Positions 18,005 to 26,000 of a stretch of 64,000 nucleotides of DNA are shown piece after piece. A model generated the notes under the pieces. That model saw only the letters and a program-made list of their open reading frames with translations, made no database searches and was not told the DNA's origin. This DNA is from Piscinibacter gummiphilus (GTDB lineage: Bacteria; Pseudomonadota; Gammaproteobacteria; Burkholderiales; Burkholderiaceae_C). Both the position numbers and the translations under genes were made by a program. The DNA is taken from assembly GCF_002116905.1 (NCBI RefSeq), contig NZ_CP015118.1, forward strand, positions 2,356,001-2,420,000. The letters run 5' to 3'. Each line of letters opens with the position of its first letter. Position 1 is the stretch's first letter.

Positions 18005-20731
18005 ATGCTGCATCGAATCCTGTCCGTCGCCGTCGGTCTCACCGCGGCCCTGTTCATCCAAACGAGTTCTGCCCAGGGCCTGCCGGCCGGGGTCAGCCAG
18101 GTCCGGACGGTGGAGGGCATCACCGAGTACCGTCTCGCCAACGGCCTGCAGGTGCTGCTGGTGCCCGACGACTCCAAGCCCACCACCACGGTCAACATGA
18201 CGTACCACGTGGGCTCGCGCCAGGAGAACTATGGCGAAACGGGCATGGCCCACCTGCTGGAGCACCTGCTGTTCAAGGGCTCGAAGAAACACCCCACCGT
18301 GTGGGCCGAGTTCACGAAGCGGGGTCTGGCCGCCAACGGCAGCACCTGGTTCGACCGCACCAACTACTTCGCGAGCTTCGCCAGCAACGAGGACAACCTG
18401 CGCTGGTACCTCGGCTGGCAGGCCGACGCCATGGTCAACAGCTTCATCGCGCGCAAGGACCTCGACACCGAGATGACCGTGGTGCGCAACGAGATGGAGA
18501 TGGGCGAGAACAACCCGCAGCGCATCCTCTTCGAGAAGACGCTCGCCACGATGTACCAGTGGCACAACTACGGCAAGAACACCATCGGCGCGCGGGCCGA
18601 CGTCGAGAACGTCGACATCCCGCGCCTGCAGGCCTTCTACCGCACGTACTACCAGCCCGACAACGCGACGCTGATCGTCTCCGGCAAGTTCGATCCCGAG
18701 AAGGTGCTGCGCTGGATCGCCGCCGACTTCCGCGCCATCCCGAAGCCCACGCGCAAGCTGCCCGTGCAATACACGCTCGACCCGGTGCAGGACGGCGAAC
18801 GCAGCGTCACGCTGCGCCGCGTGGGCGGCGTGCCGCTGATCTTCGCGGGCTACCACGTGCCGCCGGGCCCGAGCCCCGACTTCGCCGCCGTCGAGCTGCT
18901 CAACCTCGTGATGGGCGACACCCCGTCGGGCCGCCTGCACAAGCGCCTGACCGAGAAGCAGCTGGCCGCCGCCACCTATGCGTTCGCGGAGGGCCTGGCC
19001 GAGCCCGGCTTCACGCTGTTCGGCGCGCAACTCGCGCCGGGGCAGGACGTCGACAAGGCGCGGGCCGCGATGCTCGAGACGCTGGAGTCGGTGGCCTCCG
19101 AACCCGTCACCGACGAGGAGTTCAAGCGTGCCCAGGCCAAGTGGCTCAACGACTGGGACCAGGCCTTCACGAACCCCGAGAAGGTGGGTGTGTCGCTCAG
19201 CGAAAGCGTGGCCCAGGGCGACTGGCGCCTGTTCTTCCTGCAGCGTGACCAGGTCAAGGCACTGAAGCGCGAGGACGTGCAGCGCGTGGCCACCGAGCGG
19301 CTCGTGACGAGCAACCGTACGCTGGGCCTGTACCTGCCCACCGAAAAGCCGGTGCGCGCGCCGGCCCCGGCGAAGGTGGACGTGGCGGCCGAGCTGAAGA
19401 CGTTCAAGCCGCAGCAGGCCGCCAAGGCCGTCGAATCGTTCGATGCCACGCCGGCCAACATCGACCGCCGCACCGAACGTTTCGAGGTCGGGAACCTCAA
19501 GGTGGCCGTGCTGCCGAAGGGGTCGCGCGGCAATGCGGTGCGCGCCGTGATGACGCTGCACTTCGGCGACGAGAAGACGCTGGCCGGCACCAACGACCTG
19601 CCGTCGTTCGTGGCCGAACTGCTCGACAAGGGCACGGCCACCTTGAGCCGCCAGCAGGTGCAGGACCGCCTGGACGCCCTCAAGACCGAACTCTCGGTGA
19701 GCGGCTCGGGCGGTGCGGTGAGCATCGGCCTGCAGACGCGCCGCGAGCACCTCGCCGAGGCGGTGGCGCTGGTGGCCGACCTGCTGCGCCACCCGGCGTT
19801 CCCGGAGGACGCGCTCGACGAGCTCAAGCGCCAGTCGCTCGCCTCCATCGAGCAGAACCGGCGCGAGCCGGGGGCGCTGGCCTCCAACACCATCGCCCGC
19901 CACGGCAACCCGTACCCGCGCGGCGACGTGCGCTACGCCCGCACGTTCGACGAGATGGTGCAGGACATCCAGGGCATCACGAACGAGAAGGTGAAGGCCT
20001 TCCACCAGCGCTTCTACGGCCTGCAGCGCGCCGAGTTCGGCGCCGCCGGCGACATCGACGTCCCCGCGCTGAAGGCCGCGCTGCAGGCCGGCTTCGGCGA
20101 CTGGCGCGGCGGCGAGCCGTACACCCGCGTACCGGACCCCATCGTGCCCATCAAGCCCGAACGCTTCATGGTGGCCACGCCCGACAAGCAGAACGCCAAC
20201 TTCCTCGCCCGCCTCGAGGTGCCGCTGACCGACATGGACGCCGACTACCCGGCGTTGTCGATGGCGAACTACCTGCTGGGCGGCGGCGGCAACTCGCGGC
20301 TGTGGAAACGCATCCGCGAGACCGAGGGCCTGTCGTACGACGTGCGCACCGGCGTCAGCTGGAACACGCAGGAGCCCAACTCGGCGTGGACGGCCTCGGC
20401 CATCTTCGCGCCGGGGAACCAGCCGAAGGTCGAAGTTGCGTTCAACGACGAACTGGCGAAGGCGCTGAAGGACGGCTTCACGGCGCAGGAGCTGTCGGAA
20501 GGCAAGAACGGCCTGCTGTCGTTCCGCCGCCTGTCGCGCGCGCAGGACGGTGTGCTCGCGTCCACGCTCGCGAGCAACCTGCACCTGGGCCGCACGTTCG
20601 AGGTGTCGGCCAAGGTGGACGACGCGCTGTCGAAGCTGACGCTGCAGCAGGTCAACGACGCGCTGCGCCGGTACGTGAAGCCCGACGATCTGGTGAAAGT
20701 CTTCGCGGGCGACTTCAAGAAGAAGCCGTAA
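18005..20731 (+). CDS. Periplasmic M16 family zinc metallopeptidase
   Basis: A 908-residue pitrilysin-type protease. A Sec signal (MLHRILSVAVGLTAALFIQT, ending SAQG) exports it. The active site HLLEH (inverted zinc motif HxxEH) is near residue 84 in GMAHLLEHLLFKG, with the downstream Glu ligand in VVRNEMEMGENN. A second, non-catalytic M16 domain occupies the C-terminal half (from about residue 490, FEVGNLKVAVLPKG), so both half-clamshells are in one chain. It probably degrades peptides in the periplasm. Substrate unknown; it does not look like part of the siderophore locus that follows, because a terminator separates them. Confidence 0.9.
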   Translation: MLHRILSVAVGLTAALFIQTSSAQGLPAGVSQVRTVEGITEYRLANGLQVLLVPDDSKPTTTVNMTYHVGSRQENYGETGMAHLLEHLLFKGSKKHPTVWAEFTKRGLAANGSTWFDRTNYFASFASNEDNLRWYLGWQADAMVNSFIARKDLDTEMTVVRNEMEMGENNPQRILFEKTLATMYQWHNYGKNTIGARADVENVDIPRLQAFYRTYYQPDNATLIVSGKFDPEKVLRWIAADFRAIPKPTRKLPVQYTLDPVQDGERSVTLRRVGGVPLIFAGYHVPPGPSPDFAAVELLNLVMGDTPSGRLHKRLTEKQLAAATYAFAEGLAEPGFTLFGAQLAPGQDVDKARAAMLETLESVASEPVTDEEFKRAQAKWLNDWDQAFTNPEKVGVSLSESVAQGDWRLFFLQRDQVKALKREDVQRVATERLVTSNRTLGLYLPTEKPVRAPAPAKVDVAAELKTFKPQQAAKAVESFDATPANIDRRTERFEVGNLKVAVLPKGSRGNAVRAVMTLHFGDEKTLAGTNDLPSFVAELLDKGTATLSRQQVQDRLDALKTELSVSGSGGAVSIGLQTRREHLAEAVALVADLLRHPAFPEDALDELKRQSLASIEQNRREPGALASNTIARHGNPYPRGDVRYARTFDEMVQDIQGITNEKVKAFHQRFYGLQRAEFGAAGDIDVPALKAALQAGFGDWRGGEPYTRVPDPIVPIKPERFMVATPDKQNANFLARLEVPLTDMDADYPALSMANYLLGGGGNSRLWKRIRETEGLSYDVRTGVSWNTQEPNSAWTASAIFAPGNQPKVEVAFNDELAKALKDGFTAQELSEGKNGLLSFRRLSRAQDGVLASTLASNLHLGRTFEVSAKVDDALSKLTLQQVNDALRRYVKPDDLVKVFAGDFKKKP

Positions 20732-20750
20732 ACGCCCCCTCCGATCCACG

Positions 20751-20787
20751 ACGCCACGCTCGCCCGAACAGGGTGGCGTGGCGTTTT
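20751..20787 (+). terminator. Terminator after the M16 peptidase gene
   Basis: Arms ACGCCACGC (20751-20759) and GCGTGGCGT (20776-20784), then TTTT. It ends the housekeeping block just before the siderophore region. Confidence 0.75.
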
Positions 20788-20880
20788 TCGTTCGGCACCG
20801 ATCCGGTTTCCGCCTCCCCGAGGCGAGGGCGGCGTCCCTCGGTGTCCCGTCGATGACAAGCCCACACTTGCCGTCGAAGT

Positions 20881-20919
20881 TTGCCCCGGCGAGGCCGCTG
20901 TAGATAATAATCATTCCTA
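20881..20919 (+). promoter_or_regulatory. Fur box overlapping a sigma-70-like promoter of the ECF sigma gene
   Basis: An isolated AT-rich tract contains GATAATAATCATTCC (20903-20917), which shares the ATAATCATT core with the Fur consensus and matches about 12 of 19 positions. A plausible promoter overlaps it: TTGCCC at 20881-20886 and GATAAT at 20903-20908 with a 16-nt spacer. Fur-Fe bound here would block the -10 region and shut off the sigma gene in iron-replete cells. Confidence 0.7.
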
Positions 20920-20970
20920 TTAAGCGGCCACCTCCTTGGATGGCTGCACACGATAGGGAGCGGTGCGGAC

Positions 20971-21498
20971 ATGCTGGTCGATTCGAACGAACTGACACTG
21001 GTCGACGTATTCATTGCCCATCGGCCCCAGCTCCGCGCCATCGCCCGCAAGATCGTGGGCACCGCGGACCTGGCGGACGAGGTGACACAGGACGCCTACC
21101 TGCGGGTGGTCGAGGGCGTGCCCACGCGGCGCATCCTGCAGCCGCTCTACTACTGCTGCCAGGTGGTGCGCAACATCGCCATCGACCACCTGCGGCGCGT
21201 GTCGCTCGAAACCCGCGTGCGCGTGTTCACCGACGACGGCGACGTGCCGGAGGTGCCCGTGTCGTGCACCTCCGAGCAGCGCCTCGACGACCGCCGCCTG
21301 ATCGCCGCGATCGACCAGGCGCTCGCGGGCCTGCCGGCGCGCACGCGCCAGGCGTTCGAACTCTTCCGCCTCGGCGACGTCACCCAGCGCGAGATCGGCG
21401 CGCGCCTCGGGTGCTCGGCCACGCTCGTGAACTTCATGGTGAAGGACGCGCAGAAGGCGCTCGAAGGCCTGAAGTCGCGGCGCGATCTGTTCGACTGA
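20971..21498 (+). CDS. ECF-family RNA polymerase sigma factor, iron-starvation type
   Basis: A 175-residue group 4 sigma factor. Region 2 covers about residues 10-75 (LRAIARKIVGTADLADEVTQ and YLRV..., then VRNIAIDHLRR). Region 4 covers about 115-170, including LPARTRQAFELFRLGDVTQR and EIGARLGCSATLVNFMVKDA. It resembles the FecI/PvdS/OrbS group of siderophore sigma factors. It precedes the biosynthetic genes and has a Fur box in its promoter region. I infer that it recognises the TAAAC-16 nt-CGTC elements found before five transcription units here. Those elements resemble PvdS and OrbS promoters. Confidence 0.9.
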   Translation: MLVDSNELTLVDVFIAHRPQLRAIARKIVGTADLADEVTQDAYLRVVEGVPTRRILQPLYYCCQVVRNIAIDHLRRVSLETRVRVFTDDGDVPEVPVSCTSEQRLDDRRLIAAIDQALAGLPARTRQAFELFRLGDVTQREIGARLGCSATLVNFMVKDAQKALEGLKSRRDLFD

Positions 21499-21624
21499 CC
21501 GAGCGCGTGTGCGCATGACGGCGCGTGCGGCTTGACATCGTTCTGCTCCTGGGCGATCTTCCACGCGGAGGGAGTCAGGGCCGCAGAGCCTTCACCACGG
21601 GCAGCAGTCAGGGCATCACCCTTC

Positions 21625-21855
21625 ATGGGCATTTCGAGCGCATCGTCACAGGACCCGGTCTGGGACATGGCCTGGACCTGGATCCAGCGGCAGCACGCCA
21701 CCCCGACCCTCGACGACCAGGCGGCGCGTGAACTCGCGCAGTGGCTCGATGCCGATCCGCGCCACCGCGCGGCCTACGACCAGGCGAGCCGGCTCTGGTT
21801 CGTCGCGGGCTTCGTGCCGCCCGCGAACCCCATCGACATCCCCGACGCGCCCTGA
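21625..21855 (+). CDS. FecR N-terminal (DUF4880-like) stub protein
   Basis: A 76-residue protein whose whole length resembles only the cytoplasmic anti-sigma part of FecR: WDMAWTWIQRQHATPTLDDQ followed by ELAQWLDADPRHRAAYDQAS and RLW. There is no transmembrane helix and no periplasmic FecR domain. ATG 21625 is chosen as the first codon giving family similarity; an open frame extends upstream to 21532. It lies 126 bp after the sigma gene and before the structural operon. It could still bind the sigma factor in the cytoplasm or be a relic of a lost surface-signalling system. Confidence 0.65.
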   Translation: MGISSASSQDPVWDMAWTWIQRQHATPTLDDQAARELAQWLDADPRHRAAYDQASRLWFVAGFVPPANPIDIPDAP

Positions 21856-21901
21856 CCGGGCCCTTCGCGCACGCGTTCGGCACGCGACTCGCACGCGGCC
21901 C

Positions 21902-21926
21902 TAAACGAACGCACGGCTGACTCGTC
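21902..21926 (+). promoter_or_regulatory. Candidate siderophore-sigma promoter for the mbtH-NRPS operon
   Basis: TAAAC begins at 21902 and CGTC is at 21923-21926, with exactly 17 nt between TAAA and CGTC. This is the same layout as at 59589-59613, 59622-59646 and 62368-62392. It lies 75 nt before the mbtH start codon. Confidence 0.7.
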
Positions 21927-22001
21927 ATACACGGCAGACGCGCCACTGCGCCGCAGCTCGCGGCGGGTGGTTCCCCGATCCGCTCTGCACGAGGATGCCG
22001 C

Positions 22002-22250
22002 ATGTCCACCAGCTGTTTCGACCGCGACGACGAGACCTTCATTGCGCTCGTCAATCAAGAAGACCAGTACTCCCTGTGGCCCCACTGGAAGGCCGTCCCC
22101 GCGGGCTGGACCGCGGTCGATGGCGTGAAGGGCGACAAGAAGACGGTGCTCGCCCACATCGAGTCGGCCTGGACCGACATGCGGCCGCGTTCGCTGCGCG
22201 ACTGGATGGCCGCGCAGGATCCGCAGGCCCGCACGCCGAACGCGGGCTGA
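22002..22250 (+). CDS. MbtH-like protein
   Basis: An 82-residue chaperone-like partner that binds and activates NRPS adenylation domains. It carries the family signature: residues of N-x-E-x-QYSLWP (NQEDQYSLWP), then VPAGW and the SAWTDMRPRSL region. It is the first gene of the biosynthetic operon, directly under the inferred sigma-dependent promoter. The type II thioesterase gene starts 4 bp after its stop. Confidence 0.95.
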   Translation: MSTSCFDRDDETFIALVNQEDQYSLWPHWKAVPAGWTAVDGVKGDKKTVLAHIESAWTDMRPRSLRDWMAAQDPQARTPNAG

Positions 22251-22254
22251 GGGC

Positions 22255-22992
22255 ATGCCGGCGCCCGTCGCCCTCCTGTGCGTGCCGTGTGCCGGCGCGA
22301 GCGCGATGATGTACGCGCGCTGGCGGCCCCGCATGCCGTCCTGGCTCCAGGTCGTGCCCGTCGAGTTGCCGGGACGGGGCGCCCGCCTCGCCGAAGCCTT
22401 CGTCGAGGACTTCGACACCCTCGCCGACCAGCTGTGCCACGAGCAGGCCGCCGCGATGACGGGACGGTTCGCATTGTTCGGCCACAGCATGGGCGCGCTG
22501 CTGTGCCACGGCATCGCGCAGCGCCTGCAGGCGCAGGGGCGTCCGCAGCCGCTCGCGGTGGTCGTGTCGGGCAGCCCGGCGCCGTCGCGCCGGGACCCGA
22601 TGAACTTCGCACGCAAGGGTGACGACGCGGGCCTCGTCGCGGACCTGCGCCGGCAGGGCGGCACACCCGAGGCCGTCTTCCAGAGCCCCGAACTGATGCG
22701 CATGACCCTCGATGCGCTTGGCGCCGACTACCGCGTGTGCGAGAGCTTCCGGCCCTTCGGTGCGGCGGGCCTGAAGGTGCCGTTGCACGTCTTCGCCGGA
22801 CGTGGCGACGACATCGCACCCGACCGCATCGAGGCGTGGCGGGCCGAGGCACCGGCCCTCGCCACGTTCGACTGGTTCGACGGCGGCCACTTCTTCATCC
22901 GACAGCAGGAGGCCGGCGTGCTGGCCGCCCTGACGGGGCGGCTCTCCGGCCAGCGCACCGCCTCCACCGACACCGCCTCCATTCCCGCCTGA
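22255..22992 (+). CDS. Type II (external) thioesterase
   Basis: A 245-residue alpha/beta-hydrolase of the GrsT/TesA type that removes stalled or wrong groups from carrier proteins. Visible features are the nucleophile elbow FGHSMGALLCHG (Ser about residue 79), LPGRGARL in the substrate region and the catalytic His in GGHFFI near residue 221. It lies between mbtH and the first NRPS gene, with 4 bp and 40 bp gaps. It probably supports the assembly line rather than releasing the product, since the last NRPS has its own thioesterase domain. Confidence 0.93.
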   Translation: MPAPVALLCVPCAGASAMMYARWRPRMPSWLQVVPVELPGRGARLAEAFVEDFDTLADQLCHEQAAAMTGRFALFGHSMGALLCHGIAQRLQAQGRPQPLAVVVSGSPAPSRRDPMNFARKGDDAGLVADLRRQGGTPEAVFQSPELMRMTLDALGADYRVCESFRPFGAAGLKVPLHVFAGRGDDIAPDRIEAWRAEAPALATFDWFDGGHFFIRQQEAGVLAALTGRLSGQRTASTDTASIPA

Positions 22993-23032
22993 ACCCGGGC
23001 CCGGATCCGGGCCCATCCAGAAGAGGGTCACG

Positions 23033-26000
23033 ATGACATCAGCGATTCCGGCACGGCCGTTCCCCGTGGACTTCGTTCGTCACCTGCGTGGTCTGGCGAC
23101 GCACCGGCCGCACGACACGGCGGTGATCGCCGTGCGCGACGACGGCGGCCAACTCGTCGAGGAAACGATCGCCTACGCCCGCCTCGACCAGCGCGTGCGC
23201 GCCCTCGCGGCCCAGCTCCAGCGCGATCTCTCGCCCGGCGACCGCGTGCTGATCGCGCTCGAGAATGGCGACGACTACGCCGTGAGCTTCTTCGCCTGCT
23301 TCTATGCCGGGGTCATCGCGGTGCCGGTGTTCCCCCCCGAATCGCGGCGCGCCCACCACATCGGCCGCCTGCAGGCCATCGCGGCCGATGCCGGCGTGCG
23401 CACCATCCTCACCCACGGCTCGCTCGTGCCGCTGCTCGAGATCGTCGCGAGCGTGCTGCCGGGCGCGCGCGTGGTCGCGGTCGATGGCCACGGCGACACC
23501 GGGGCCGACGCGTGGACCGAACTCGCGGCGTCGCCGTCCGACATCGCGTTCCTCCAGTACACCTCGGGTTCCACGTCGGCACCGAAGGGCGTGATGGTCA
23601 CCCATGCGAGCCTGATGGCGAACATGCGGGCGCTGGCCGAGGGCTTCGGCGTGACGGACTCCGACGTGTTCGTGACGTGGCTGCCGCTGAACCACGACAT
23701 GGGCCTGATCGGCGGGCTGCTGCAACCGATCCATGCGGGCATCCCGGTGGTGCTGATGTCACCGCGCTACTTCATGGAGCGTCCGCTGCGCTGGCTCGAG
23801 GCGATCGCACGCCACCGCGGCACCATCAGCGGCGGACCGGACTTCGCCTTCCGCCTGTGCAACGAGCGCATCACGCCGCAGCAGGCGGCCCGTCTCGACC
23901 TGTCGTCGTGGGCGGTCGCGTTTTCGGGCGCCGAGCCGGTGCGGCCCGACACGCTCGACACGTTCATCGCGCTGTGCGCGCCGGGAGGTTTCTCTCCGAA
24001 GGCGGCTTACCCGTGCTACGGCCTGGCCGAGGCGACGCTGTTCCTGACCGGCGGGCGCCGTGGCGAGGGCATGACCGCCACTCGCTACTCGGCGCGGGAC
24101 CTGGCGGACCGGGCGGTGTCCGCGGACGCGAGCGGCGTCGCCCTCGCGGGTTGCGGCCGGACGGTCACGGACCATGCCGTGCGCATTGCCGACCCCGACA
24201 CCCTGCTGCCCATGGCCCCGGGGCTCGTTGGCGAGATCTGGGCCGCCGGCCCGAGCATCACGCGCGGCTACTGGAACAAGCTCGAGGCCACGCTCGACAC
24301 CTTCGTCGAGCGCGATGGTCGCACGTGGCTGCGGACGGGTGACCTGGGCTTCGAACACGGCGGTCACCTGCACATCGCGGGCCGCCTGAAGGACATGATC
24401 ATCGTGCGGGGCCACAACCTGTACCCGCAGGACATCGAACGTGCCGTCGAGGACGCGGTGGACGCCGTGCGCAAGGGCCGTGTGGCGGCGTTCTGCGTCG
24501 ACGGGCCCGGCACCGAACGCATCGGCGTGGCCGCCGAGGTGTCGCGCAGCATGCAGAAGCTGATCCCGCCCGAGCGCCTCGTCGAGGCCCTGTCGGAAGC
24601 GGTGGGTGAATTCTGCGGCGAGCCGCTGGCGGTCGTGGTGCTGCTCAACCCGGGCGGACTTCCGAAAACCTCGAGCGGCAAGCTGCAGCGCCGCGCGAGC
24701 CGCAGCGGCTGGCTCGACGGCACGCTGGACGCCTATGCCGTGCTGGCCGACGGCCGCCTCGTCGTCGGTTCGCCCACCCCGGCCGCGCCGTCCGTCGCGT
24801 CGCCGGTGGCCCCGGCCGCGGGCTTCGCCACCACGCTCGCCGCGCTGTGGCACGAGGTGCTGAAGCTCGATCCGGCGGTCACGCTGCGCGCCGACGCCCA
24901 CTTCTTCGGCAGCGGGGGCAGCTCGCTCACGGCCGCGGAGCTCAGTGCGCGCATCGAGGCCCGGTGGGGTGTCGCGATCGGCCCCGGCGACGTGTTCGAA
25001 CACCCCCGGCTCGACGACCTCGCGCGCCACGTCGCCGAGCGGCGGCAGGCCGCGCCGCGGACCCCCGAGGCCCCGGTGGCCGAGGCGGTCGGCCCCGCCG
25101 TGATGTCGCATGCGCAGGAACGGCAGTGGTTCCTGTGGCGCCTCGATCCCGCGGCCACGGCACACCATGTGGCGGCGCGGCTCGATCTGTCCGGTGACGT
25201 CGGCATCGGCCGCCTGCGCGAGGCGTTCGCGCGTGTCGTCGCGCGCCATGCGCCGCTGCGAACCGTCTTCCGGGAAGGGACGGATGGCTCCGCCGAGCCC
25301 GTCGTGCTGCACGACCTGCACGTGCCGGTGGACGAGGAGGACCTGCGCGCCGCGGACGGTGCGGCCGACGAGGCCCGCCTCGCGGACGCCCTGGGCCGGC
25401 TGAACGGGCAGCCGTTCGACCTCGCCACGGGGCCGCTGCTGCGCGTGGCCTGCCTGCGCACGGGGCGCGACGCGCACGTGCTCGTCCTGGTGATGCACCA
25501 CATCGTGTCGGACGGGGCCTCGATGCAGGTGCTGCTCGACGAGCTGGCCGCCCGGCTCCGTGACGACGGGGTCGAACCGCCCCCGCTGCCGCTCTCGTAC
25601 GCGGCCCATGCGGCCCGCCAGCGCGCGCGGCTCGCCGGCGGCGAGGGGGCTCGCCAGCTCGCGTGGTGGCGCGCCACGCTGGGCGACGACCATCCGGTGC
25701 TCGAACTGCCGGCCGATCACCCGCGCCCCGCCCAGGCGCAGTACACCGCGGGCTGCCTGACCCTCGACGTTCCCGGCGAGCTGGTCCAGGGCCTGCGCCG
25801 GCGGGCGGCGGCGGAAGGGGCCACGCTGTTCATGGTGCTGCTGGCCGGCTGCCAGGCGCTGCTCCATCGCTACACGGGACAGCGTGACGTGCGCGTGGGC
25901 GCCCCCATCGCGAACCGCAGCCACGACGCCCGCGGTCTCGTCGGCCTCTTCGTGAACACCGTGGTGCTGCGCAGCGTGGTGCACGGCCGCCTGCCGCTCT

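Noticed and set aside
21532..21560. TTGACA with a weak GATCTT 17 nt downstream, as a sigma-70 promoter for the FecR stub
   Set aside because: The -35 is perfect but the -10 matches poorly, and the stretch lies in GC-rich sequence; chance cannot be excluded.
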